Shown: positions 1-5,684 of the stretch, piece by piece
How the letters are laid out: each line of letters starts with the position of its first letter
Numbering within the stretch: the stretch's first letter is position 1
Source: Burkholderiales bacterium UBA2459
GTDB lineage: Bacteria; Pseudomonadota; Gammaproteobacteria; Burkholderiales; Burkholderiaceae_E
Direction of reading: 5' to 3'
Length of the DNA: 6,367 bases
Assembly: GCA_002342365.1 (NCBI GenBank)
Contig: DDPV01000020.1
Coordinates: 9,606-15,972, forward strand
The notes under the pieces: model-generated
What the model saw: the letters and a program-made list of their open reading frames with translations, nothing else
What the model was told of the DNA's origin: nothing
The model's database searches: none
Position numbers and translations under genes: made by a program

Positions 1-1158
1 AAGATGGGTAAGAAGCGCTTTAATCCTGGCAATGCGGCTGCGATGTTCTTTTTGAATGCGACCGATCCCGACACCATCAAGGCCACCCGTGTGGCCATGG
101 TTGACGTCGGTTTTCGCGCGCAACGCCTAGCTGCCGATCTTCTCAAGCGCTTTGCAAGGCCCCAGCGCGAACGACCGCAGGCCAGCGTCGGGCGCCCACC
201 GATGCGTGAGCAAGTGCTTCATTTTGTAAACCGTAAACTGCCGGGCAATCTTCCGAAGAAGACCGCGCGAGCCTTGCTTGATATCGAGGACTCGCGCTAC
301 GTACCGATCATTCGCAATCCGCATCAAACCCGGGTCGACAGCGAAGCGGTGTTTTATTTTCCTGGCTGCGGATCGGAGCGTTTGTTTTCCCAGGTTGGGC
401 TGGCCACACAGGCCTTGCTGTGGGAAGTCGGGGTGCAAACCGTTTTGCCGCCGGGGTATTTATGTTGCGGCTACCCGCAAAAGGGTTCGGGACAGTTCGA
501 TAAAGCCGAGAAAATCACCACGGATAACCGCGTTTTATTTCATCGGGTTGCCAATACCTTGAATTACCTCGATATCCGAACCGTGGTGGTCAGTTGCGGA
601 ACCTGTTTTGATCAACTGCAGTCTTATGCATTTCATGACATTTTTCCCGGCTGCAGGATTATCGATATCCACGAATTTCTGATGGAAAAGGGATTGAAGC
701 TTGAGACAGCCACTGGTGTGCGCTACAGCTACCACGACCCCTGTCACAGTCCGATGAAACAGTATCAACCCTTGAAGGTGGTGAACCAGTTGATGAACGA
801 ATCGCTCAACGGAAGCATTGAGCGCAATGAGCGTTGTTGCGGCGAGTCGGGCACTTTTGCGGTCACGCGTCCCGAAATCGCCACGCAGGTTCGCTTTCGC
901 AAGGAGCAAGAAATGCTGAAAGCCGCAGAAGCTTTGCGCGCTGCGCCCGAGTCGGGCCAAAGCAAGCCCGCAGAAGCGCTCAAGGTGTTGACCTCGTGTC
1001 CGTCGTGTTTACAAGGCTTGCAGCGTTTTAAAGATGTTAGCGGTATGGAAGCTGACTATATTGTGGTCGAGATGGCCCGGCACCTGCTCGGACCGCAGTG
1101 GCTGCCTGAGTACGTCGCCAAGGCAAACCAGGGTGGCATCGAGCGGGTGCTTGTGTGA
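1..1158 (+). CDS. FAD/Fe-S oxidoreductase, DUF3683 type, C-terminal part (5' end outside window)
   Basis: This is the C-terminal part of a large redox protein; the frame is open to the window edge, so the true start is upstream. Counting from the ATG at 4, two cysteine-rich CCG domains are visible. The first has C122, C154-C155 and C198-x-x-C201. The second has C247, C278-C279 and C332-x-x-C335. Such tandem domains occur in heterodisulfide-reductase-like, LldE-like and GlpC-like proteins and bind Fe-S clusters or act in thiol/disulfide electron transfer. In Burkholderiales they end a protein of well over 1000 residues with FAD-linked oxidase and ferredoxin-like domains upstream (family knowledge; those parts are not visible here). 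The second domain carries a low-complexity Ala/Glu/Lys insertion at about 305-327 before its CxxC. The substrate is unknown. The gene lies 64 bases before the DUF971 gene and could be co-transcribed with it. I am confident of the family and unsure of the role. Confidence 0.85.
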   Translation, partial: KMGKKRFNPGNAAAMFFLNATDPDTIKATRVAMVDVGFRAQRLAADLLKRFARPQRERPQASVGRPPMREQVLHFVNRKLPGNLPKKTARALLDIEDSRYVPIIRNPHQTRVDSEAVFYFPGCGSERLFSQVGLATQALLWEVGVQTVLPPGYLCCGYPQKGSGQFDKAEKITTDNRVLFHRVANTLNYLDIRTVVVSCGTCFDQLQSYAFHDIFPGCRIIDIHEFLMEKGLKLETATGVRYSYHDPCHSPMKQYQPLKVVNQLMNESLNGSIERNERCCGESGTFAVTRPEIATQVRFRKEQEMLKAAEALRAAPESGQSKPAEALKVLTSCPSCLQGLQRFKDVSGMEADYIVVEMARHLLGPQWLPEYVAKANQGGIERVLV

Positions 1159-1225
1159 TCCTCGCTCAAGCCCTTGGAGCTGGTGAGAACGGCCTGCCCG
1201 CTAGAAAAACATAGGATGCTTTGTG

Positions 1226-1579
1226 ATGGCTCCGATACCTGAATCGATCGTGCTGCACCAGCAATCAGGGTTTTTAGAGCTTGTTTATGCCGGGGACAAG
1301 CGCTACAAACTCAGCTTTGAGTTTTTGCGTGTGCACTCGCCTTCGGCCGAAGTCCAGGGGCACGGGCCCGGGCAACAAATTCTTCAAAGCGGCAAGCGTT
1401 TGATCCGTGTGGAAAGGCTTGAACCGGTAGGCAACTATGCCCTTAGACCTGTTTTCAGCGACGGCCATGATTCGGGGCTTTACTCCTGGGAGCTTCTTTA
1501 TCGGTTTACCCAGCAGCATGAGACCCTGTGGGCCGAGTATTTGCAAAACCTGCAAGCTGCAGGCGCTTCAAGGGATTGA
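1226..1579 (+). CDS. DUF971 family protein (gamma-butyrobetaine hydroxylase-like N-terminal domain)
   Basis: This is a small soluble protein of 117 residues that consists of essentially one DUF971 domain. The visible hallmarks are the LRVHSPSAEVQGHG segment at about 34-47, the basic stretch GKRLIRVERLEPVGNYAL at about 56-73, and the FSDGHDSGLYSWELLY segment at about 77-92. The same fold forms the N-terminal domain of gamma-butyrobetaine hydroxylases, and stand-alone copies have been linked to Fe-S cluster metabolism, but no catalytic role can be read here. Two adjacent start codons are possible, GTG at 1223 and ATG at 1226. I chose the ATG because an AGGA at 1213-1216 lies 9 bases upstream of it. 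The stop comes 8 bases before ubiE, so the two are very probably co-transcribed and may be translationally coupled. The family is clear and the function is not. Confidence 0.88.
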   Translation: MAPIPESIVLHQQSGFLELVYAGDKRYKLSFEFLRVHSPSAEVQGHGPGQQILQSGKRLIRVERLEPVGNYALRPVFSDGHDSGLYSWELLYRFTQQHETLWAEYLQNLQAAGASRD

Positions 1580-1587
1580 CGATCGCG

Positions 1588-2322
1588 ATGGCCGAGCAGA
1601 CTGATTTTGGTTTTTCCAAAGTTCACAGCCGGGACAAGGCAGCCAAAGTGGCGGGCGTCTTCAACTCAGTGGCTGACCGTTATGACGTAATGAACGATGT
1701 CATGTCTCTTGGGCTGCACCGGATCTGGAAACATCTTGCGGTGTTTTGCGCCGATTTGCGCGAAGGGATGCAGGTTCTCGATGTTGCCGGAGGCACAGCC
1801 GATTTGGCCATGGCGATGGCAAAGCGGGTGGGCGATCAAGGCCAGGTTGTGCTTACCGACATCAATGTGGCGATGCTTGCCCGGGGTCGCGATCGCCTGA
1901 TCGATGCAGGTTTGCACGCGCCTGCGGTGCAATGTGACGCGGAGTCGTTGCCATTTCCTGATCATTGTTTCGATCGGGTGACGGTTGCATTTGGTTTGCG
2001 CAACATGACGCACAAGGACCAAGCGCTTGCCGAAATGCGACGGGTTTTATGCCCGGGCGGCAAGCTGATGATCCTTGAGTTTTCAAGGGTTCATCCGGCG
2101 CTGGAAAAACTCTATGAGCTTTACTCCTTTCAGGTATTGCCCCGCTTGGGGCGGCTGATTGCCGGCGATGAAGCGAGTTATCGCTACCTTGCCGAGTCGA
2201 TCCGTATGCACCCGGATCAGGAGAGCCTTGCTCGGATGTTGCGCGAAGCAGGCTTTCAGGCGGTTCGATACACCAACCTTACCGGTGGCGTGGTTGCTTT
2301 ACATGAAGGCGTCAAGCCCTAA
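1588..2322 (+). CDS. ubiE: Ubiquinone/menaquinone biosynthesis C-methyltransferase UbiE
   Basis: UbiE is a SAM-dependent C-methyltransferase of 244 residues that methylates the benzoquinol ring (2-polyprenyl-6-methoxy-1,4-benzoquinol) in ubiquinone synthesis and demethylmenaquinol in menaquinone synthesis. It acts at the inner face of the membrane. Alignment from memory with E. coli UbiE (251 residues) is strong along the whole length. It shows the YDVMNDVMSLGLHRIWK block at 32-48, SAM motif I VLDVAGGTADLA at 63-74, DIN at 91-93, the FGLRNMTHKD block at 135-144, LCPGGKLMILEFS at 154-166, and the signature YRYLAESIRMHPDQ at 198-211. Motif I has Ala where E. coli has Gly (GGTADL against GGTGDL); B. 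subtilis MenG also has Ala there, so this is tolerated. I chose the ATG at 1588, which aligns with family N-termini. AGGGA at 1571-1575 lies 12 bases upstream, a long spacing. The longer frame from 1528 would run over the DUF971 gene. Confidence 0.96.
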   Translation: MAEQTDFGFSKVHSRDKAAKVAGVFNSVADRYDVMNDVMSLGLHRIWKHLAVFCADLREGMQVLDVAGGTADLAMAMAKRVGDQGQVVLTDINVAMLARGRDRLIDAGLHAPAVQCDAESLPFPDHCFDRVTVAFGLRNMTHKDQALAEMRRVLCPGGKLMILEFSRVHPALEKLYELYSFQVLPRLGRLIAGDEASYRYLAESIRMHPDQESLARMLREAGFQAVRYTNLTGGVVALHEGVKP

Positions 2323-2367
2323 TATTTGGAAAGCGTTGATTAGCCTCGATGGCTCTGTTGTCACTTT

Positions 2368-2372
2368 AGGAG
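2368..2372 (+). promoter_or_regulatory. Ribosome binding site of the Tim44-like gene
   Basis: AGGAG lies 8 bases before the ATG at 2381. It fixes that start and rules out the upstream in-frame ATG codons, which lie inside ubiE. It is the best Shine-Dalgarno sequence in the window. Confidence 0.8.
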
Positions 2373-2380
2373 TAAAAATC

Positions 2381-3355
2381 ATGAGATCGATCACAATTTC
2401 GATGTTTCACCATGCTGCCCAAGGTTTCAGGCAGCTTCTGCTGGGTTTCACGATGGTGATTGCGCTAGCCGCAACCGGATTGATGAGTCCCGATGCTCAA
2501 GCAAGCAAGCGACTGGGCTCAGGTGCATCAACCGGCAAACAGTCTTCGATTGCAACGCAAAAGCAGGCCACGCCCCCTCAGGCAGCGCCAACGCAAGCGG
2601 CTGCGCCGGCTGCCGCAGGCGCTCAAGCGGCTGCTCAATCGCAGCGCAGCCGATGGCTTGGACCGCTTGCAGGCCTGGCTGCTGGGCTGGGACTTGCAGC
2701 GCTTGCGTCGCACTTTGGCTTCGGTGAGGAGCTCGCCAACTTCATGTTGATCGCTCTCATGGTGATTGCGGTTTTGTTCATCATCCGGATGGTGATGGCA
2801 CGCCGGCAGGCTGCCAATCAGTCTTCAGGCTCGGCACAGCCCGCTTGGGCTGCGGCAGGCGCAGCTTCGGCTTCAATGCCTCAGCAACAGCCTGTTACAC
2901 AGTCCGATGGGCTTTTTGGCGGCATGAATCAGGGCGCTTCTGCACCGATCCGTGAAGCCGCACAACCCTGGGGTGTGCCGGCTGGCTTTGACGTGGCTGG
3001 TTTTGTTGAGAATGCAAAACATTATTTCCGTCGCCTTCAGGCTGCAAATGACGCGGGCAATCTCGATGAGCTTCGGGAGTTCACAAGCGCGCAGCTCTTT
3101 AACGAGTTTGCTGCGGAAATCCGCACGAGGCAGGGTGAAAACTATACCGAACTGGTACGGCTCGACGCTGAATTGCTCGGCATTGAGACGCAGGATGGCG
3201 AGTATCTGGCCAGTGTGCGCTTCAGCGGCTTGATCCGTGAAGGCCGCGATCTGCCGCCCCAAAGCTTTGATGAGGTCTGGAATCTCAGCAAGCCGCTCCA
3301 AGGTCAGTCAGGCTGGGTACTTTCGGGCATCCAGCAAATGGGTGTTAAGCATTAA
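2381..3355 (+). CDS. Tim44-like domain protein, exported/inner-membrane
   Basis: This 324-residue protein belongs to the bacterial Tim44/TimA-like family. The N-terminal 41 residues look like a signal peptide or signal anchor: a hydrophobic core at about 19-34, then an Ala-Gln-Ala site with possible cleavage after A41. Next comes a Gln/Ala/Pro-rich low-complexity linker at about 45-88, and two hydrophobic segments at about 92-110 and 120-139 that could form a membrane hairpin. A second Ala/Gln-rich linker covers 143-198. The C-terminal Tim44-like domain (about 203-322) includes FVENAKHYFRRLQAANDAGN, LREFTSAQLFNEF and a closing FDEVWNLSKP-x5-SGWVLSGIQQ segment. In mitochondria the Tim44 fold tethers import motors to membranes; the bacterial role is unsettled. 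Its place between ubiE and a ubiJ-like gene suggests a link to membrane or quinone metabolism, by context only. The start is set by the ribosome binding site at 2368-2372. Confidence 0.9.
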   Translation: MRSITISMFHHAAQGFRQLLLGFTMVIALAATGLMSPDAQASKRLGSGASTGKQSSIATQKQATPPQAAPTQAAAPAAAGAQAAAQSQRSRWLGPLAGLAAGLGLAALASHFGFGEELANFMLIALMVIAVLFIIRMVMARRQAANQSSGSAQPAWAAAGAASASMPQQQPVTQSDGLFGGMNQGASAPIREAAQPWGVPAGFDVAGFVENAKHYFRRLQAANDAGNLDELREFTSAQLFNEFAAEIRTRQGENYTELVRLDAELLGIETQDGEYLASVRFSGLIREGRDLPPQSFDEVWNLSKPLQGQSGWVLSGIQQMGVKH

Positions 3356-3872
3356 TCGATACCTTGAAGTCCTCAGCCTTGCGGGGCTGAGGACTTTGTT
3401 TCGCCAAAATCCTTGGGCTCCACAGCGCTTGGCAGGCTTTCGTGGCAAGACCTTCTGCTTTCGACTCGAGCACACTCCCCAGGTTTTACCCCGTCAGTGG
3501 TCGATGCGGATCGCCCGGGATGGTTATTTCGAAGCGTGGCCGGCTGAGCAGCATGATTTGAGCCTCAGTCTGGCCTTCGAAGCCAAACTGTTGATGCAAA
3601 TTTCCGAGCGTGGCGTGCAAGCCGTCCTGCCGCATTTAAAGCTCGAAGGCGATGTGTTGCTGGCGGCTGCGCTCGGTGAAGTGTTTCGTGATTTGGAATG
3701 GGACCTGGTCGGAGTGATTGCGCCCTATATCGGACCAGCTATCGCGCATCGCCTTGATCTTCAGCTTGCGCGATCTGCTGCATCGTTGAAGCAGTGGATG
3801 GGACGCTCGGATTGGGTAGCTGCCGGGTCATCCACTGCATGGCGAGAAACCAGGCCAGGGCCATCAGCGTAG
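3342..3872 (+). CDS. ubiJ: UbiJ-like SCP2 domain protein (ubiquinone biosynthesis accessory factor)
   Basis: UbiJ is a soluble SCP2-fold protein that binds lipids or ubiquinone intermediates and helps organise the Ubi enzyme complex. Recognisable parts are the N-terminal RQNPWAPQRLAGFRGKTFCF segment, the HLKLEGDVLLAAALGEVFRDLEWD block typical of SCP2/UbiJ proteins, and an IAPYIGPAIAHRL segment like the APYTGDIAAE region of E. coli UbiJ. The start is uncertain. GTG at 3342 gives 176 residues, overlaps the Tim44 gene stop by 14 bases and keeps the family's N-terminal helix. TTG at 3396 gives 158 residues and starts just after a hairpin, but would cut that helix. Neither has a good ribosome binding site. 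Family members (E. coli 201 residues) usually end in a longer helical or coiled-coil tail. Here the tail after the IAHRL motif is short and overlaps the opposite-strand gene by 134 bases. No ubiB follows within the window. Confidence 0.72.
   Translation: MLSINRYLEVLSLAGLRTLFRQNPWAPQRLAGFRGKTFCFRLEHTPQVLPRQWSMRIARDGYFEAWPAEQHDLSLSLAFEAKLLMQISERGVQAVLPHLKLEGDVLLAAALGEVFRDLEWDLVGVIAPYIGPAIAHRLDLQLARSAASLKQWMGRSDWVAAGSSTAWRETRPGPSA
3367..3401 (+). terminator. Strong hairpin with T-rich tail, possible intrinsic terminator or attenuator
   Basis: The arms AAGTCCTCAGCC (3367-3378) and GGCTGAGGACTT (3385-3396) are perfectly complementary over 12 bp. The loop is 6 bases and the tail is TTTGTTT (3395-3401, its first bases shared with the stem). 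The hairpin starts 12 bases after the stop of the Tim44 gene, where an intrinsic terminator would be expected. If the ubiJ-like gene starts at GTG 3342, the hairpin lies inside its coding sequence; if it starts at TTG 3396, the hairpin lies immediately before it. The T tail is short, so termination may be partial. Confidence 0.65.
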
Positions 3873-4851
3873 GGCCGAGAAAAACACCAATGACCCCAAA
3901 GGCGATCACGCCGCCGACGGCGCCAAGCAGGGTCAGCACAAAGGGCATGGTAGAGCCGCGGCTGATCAGCATGGGTTTGATCACGTTATCGGCGCTCGAA
4001 ATCACCAGCGCTCCCCAAACCAACATGAAAATAGCCCAGGGGACCTCACCCTGTTGCAAAAGCCAAAACGCCGCCGGACCCCAAACCAGCACGGTACCAA
4101 AAGGCACAAATGCGCCCAGAAAAGTCAAAAGCGCCAAGGTAGCCGCCTTGGGTACGCCAGCCAGCGCAAAGCCTGCCCAACCCAGGATGCCCGAGACCAA
4201 GGCCGTGCCGACAATGCCGTAAACCACGCCTTCGATGGTCCGGGCGGTCAGCCTGAGCAGCTCAGGTCCTTCCTCAGAAAGTCGCATCGCCCCCTGATTG
4301 AGCCAGGCGGCGATGCGTTGTCCATCACGCAAGACAAAAAACGAGAAAAACACCGCCAGCAAAAGTTCGGCGATGCCGCTGCTCAGTTGTCTTACGGCCT
4401 GAAGAATCAGTCCTCGGTGTTGCTCAAGCAGTGCCAGCGATTGCGCAAGGAGGGCGCTTCCGTCGTGCTGGTAGCTTGCCCAACGATCGGCTAGCCAGCT
4501 GCCGAGTAAGGGAATCGAGGCCAGCCACTGGGGGGGATTGGGCAGGCCCTCTTGCATCAGGCTCCTGAGTTGACCCAGCAGCGCTTCGGTATAGTTCGCA
4601 AGGAGCACGCTGGCTGCAGCGATCGGCGCAACCAGCAAAGCAAGTAGCGCCAGGCTGATAATGGCTGCCGCAGCGTTGTTGCCCAGACGCAAGCGCTTGG
4701 AAAAAACCTCGCGCAGGGGCCAAAGGGTGATACTCACGATCGCAGCCCACAGGAGTGCGCTGAAGAAAGGCAGCAGCACGAGCACCGCTGCGGTTAACAA
4801 CACAAGGGCTGCTGCGATGCCAAGCCAGCGATCGGTATGCTGATGGTTCAT
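3739..4851 (-). CDS. AI-2E family / PerM-type transporter (PF01594)
   Basis: This 370-residue polytopic inner-membrane protein shows the family pattern. There is a hydrophobic pair at about 10-46, a membrane segment at about 58-86, a soluble region at about 90-155, and membrane segments at about 158-175, 207-230, 236-265, 270-287 and 303-340. The diagnostic block near the C-terminus reads DNVIKPMLISRG (288-299), followed by the Gly-rich LLGAVGGVIAFGVIGVFLGP segment; this block is typical of YdiK/PerM proteins. Members have been proposed as exporters of autoinducer-2 or as Na+/H+ antiporters, and the substrate cannot be read from sequence. The start ATG (4849-4851) has only a weak GGA upstream, 3 bases away. 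The last 28 or so residues are hydrophilic, not conserved in type, and lie on the strand opposite the 3' end of the ubiJ-like gene. It is transcribed divergently from pnuC across a repeat-rich spacer. Confidence 0.92.
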   Translation of the reverse strand: MNHQHTDRWLGIAAALVLLTAAVLVLLPFFSALLWAAIVSITLWPLREVFSKRLRLGNNAAAAIISLALLALLVAPIAAASVLLANYTEALLGQLRSLMQEGLPNPPQWLASIPLLGSWLADRWASYQHDGSALLAQSLALLEQHRGLILQAVRQLSSGIAELLLAVFFSFFVLRDGQRIAAWLNQGAMRLSEEGPELLRLTARTIEGVVYGIVGTALVSGILGWAGFALAGVPKAATLALLTFLGAFVPFGTVLVWGPAAFWLLQQGEVPWAIFMLVWGALVISSADNVIKPMLISRGSTMPFVLTLLGAVGGVIAFGVIGVFLGPTLMALAWFLAMQWMTRQLPNPSVPSTASTMQQIAQAEDQGDAR

Positions 4852-4907
4852 TGTCCAATGCTAAAGCGAAAACGGGTCGATGCCCCGAATGGACCTTGGC
4901 ATCACCG

Positions 4908-5035
4908 GGGCAGCATCAACATCGGGCAGCATCAATATCGGGCGGCATCAACATCACGCAGCATCTCGACGGCGAATTATCCCAGGTGCGAAGCCTTCCA
5001 AGCGCGAAGCCTCTCAGCGGGAAAGCCTTTGCAAC
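4908..5035. repeat. Degenerate tandem array, eight 16-bp units in exact register
   Basis: Units begin at 4908, 4924, 4940, 4956, 4972, 4988, 5004 and 5020. Units 1 to 3 are nearly identical (type GGGCAGCATCAACATC, 15 of 16 matches to unit 1 for each of units 2 and 3). Units 6 and 7 are similar to each other (type GCGAAGCCTTCCAAGC). Units 4 and 5 are diverged but keep the register: unit 4 matches unit 7 at 11 of 16 positions, and unit 5 matches unit 6 at 10 of 16. Across all eight, position 9 is always T, and positions 3 (G), 5 (A), 6 (G) and 7 (C) each hold in seven units. The period is not a multiple of three, so this is not a peptide repeat. The array ends 5 bases before the pnuC ribosome binding site. 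Confidence 0.8.
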
Positions 5036-5040
5036 AGAGT

Positions 5041-5045
5041 AAGGA
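5041..5045 (+). promoter_or_regulatory. Ribosome binding site of pnuC
   Basis: AAGGA lies 10 bases before the TTG at 5056. It supports that non-ATG start. The ATG at 5046 directly abuts the site, is in another frame and reaches a stop after nine codons, so it is not a likely start. Confidence 0.6.
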
Positions 5046-5055
5046 ATGAATCAAA

Positions 5056-5616
5056 TTGAGCTTGGTATGGATTGAGCCGCTTGCGGTGATCAACGCCTTG
5101 CTGGCTGTTGGCCTTGGCGTGATGGGTAAACGAATTACCTGGCTTTTCTGGGTCAGCTCAAGCTTGCTCTATGGCTGGATCTTCGCTCAGGCCCGACTCT
5201 GGGCAGACAGCGCCTTGCAACTGGTTTTTTTGGCAGCCGCTGTCTGGGGATGGCAAAGCTGGGGCAGGTCAGATTTTTGTCCCGGTTTCATGTCGCTTGC
5301 ACAAAGGTCTATGGCGCTCTTGTGCGCCGTCGTGCTCTGGTCGGCCTTAAGCGCGGTGCTGCTTGCCACCGGCGGGAGCGCCCCGCTTGCTGACGCATTT
5401 GTGGGTGCCAACAGCCTTGTGGCCCAGGTACTGATGGTGCGTCAGCGCACCGAGCATTGGCTTTTCTGGCTTGCAGCCAATCTTGCAGGCGTTGGCCTAT
5501 TCTGGTCGCAGGAACTGAAGGCCACCGCTGCGCTTTACCTACTTTTTGCGGCTATGGCTCTGAGCGGCTTTTGGCGATGGAGCCGCAAGGTGAACCCATC
5601 CGATGAACCAAGCTGA
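5056..5616 (+). CDS. pnuC: PnuC-type nicotinamide riboside transporter
   Basis: This 186-residue inner-membrane protein is of the PnuC family, which moves nicotinamide riboside (relatives move thiamine or riboflavin) by facilitated diffusion with trapping by phosphorylation. Family features seen are WIEPLAVINALLAVGLGV at the N-terminus, then SSLLYGWIFAQARLWADSALQ at about 35-55, GWQSWG at 65-70, and LADAFVGANSLVAQVLMVRQRTEHW at 111-135. The pair W135-x-x-W138 matches the WxxW motif that I recall as characteristic of PnuC proteins specific for nicotinamide riboside. The C-terminus ALYLLFAAMALSGFWRW is typical. The length is slightly below the usual 200-240 residues. The start is TTG at 5056, chosen for the AAGGA 10 bases upstream; TTG at 5062 is also possible and no ATG fits. 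The next gene is a ribosylnicotinamide kinase-like protein, which supports the substrate assignment. The 3' end overlaps a 13-bp repeat array. Confidence 0.9.
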   Translation: MSLVWIEPLAVINALLAVGLGVMGKRITWLFWVSSSLLYGWIFAQARLWADSALQLVFLAAAVWGWQSWGRSDFCPGFMSLAQRSMALLCAVVLWSALSAVLLATGGSAPLADAFVGANSLVAQVLMVRQRTEHWLFWLAANLAGVGLFWSQELKATAALYLLFAAMALSGFWRWSRKVNPSDEPS

Positions 5617-5649
5617 TGAACCAATCCGATGAACCGAACGTATAAACCA
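5585..5649. repeat. Degenerate tandem array, five 13-bp units, across the pnuC stop codon
   Basis: Units begin at 5585, 5598, 5611, 5624 and 5637. The middle three are closely alike (type ATCCGATGAACCA) and the outer two are diverged. In all five units positions 7 (T), 9-10 (AA) and 11-12 (CC) are kept, and position 8 is G in four. The array begins in the last codons of pnuC, covers the stop at 5614-5616 and ends at the first base of the upstream candidate ATG of the kinase gene. As 13 is not a multiple of three, it does not encode a repeated peptide. Confidence 0.8.
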
Positions 5650-5672
5650 TGCTGGTCAAATTAGGGCAGCTT

Positions 5673-5676
5673 AAGG
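5673..5676 (+). promoter_or_regulatory. Ribosome binding site of the kinase gene
   Basis: AAGG lies 8 bases before the ATG at 5685. The upstream in-frame ATG at 5649 has no comparable site, so this favours the shorter protein. Confidence 0.5.
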
Positions 5677-5684
5677 CTCACGAG

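Larger units (their letters stand above)
4852..5055. other. Divergent intergenic region between the AI-2E gene and pnuC
   Basis: This 204-base region separates two divergent genes and must hold the start signals for both. Its main content is a 16-bp-period repeat array (4908-5035). I found no convincing sigma-70 promoter pair on either strand and no aptamer pattern that I know. Short reading frames cross it, but they have no family signature and their translation simply follows the repeats, so I do not call a gene here. Confidence 0.7.

Noticed and set aside
2336..2364. Promoter before the Tim44-like gene (TTGATT as a -35 element)
   Set aside because: No acceptable -10 element lies at 16-18 bases, and the gene follows ubiE by only 58 bases, so read-through is simpler.
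2493..3301. Several open frames overlapping the Tim44-like gene in other frames
   Set aside because: Arg/Ser/Leu-rich translations are typical shadows of an Ala/Gln-rich GC-rich gene, and none has a family motif.
3794..4494. Long plus-strand open frames (142 and 146 codons) opposite the AI-2E gene
   Set aside because: They are antisense shadows. The translations are low-complexity and basic, while the minus strand encodes a clear membrane protein family.
4908..5035. CRISPR array
   Set aside because: Units are 16 bp and contiguous with no spacers, and no cas genes are present.
4837..5049. Plus-strand open frames of 60-70 codons through the divergent spacer
   Set aside because: They run through the 16-bp repeat array, whose period is not a multiple of three. 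They show no family signature, and the longest starts inside the AI-2E gene.
4852..5055. Riboswitch upstream of pnuC (NAD+ or thiamine type)
   Set aside because: I could not find conserved aptamer core sequences or the expected pairing pattern. The region is dominated by tandem repeats.
5046..5072. Nine-codon frame ATG...TGA overlapping the pnuC start, a possible leader peptide
   Set aside because: The ribosome binding site directly abuts its ATG with no spacing, and it contains no telling codon run.
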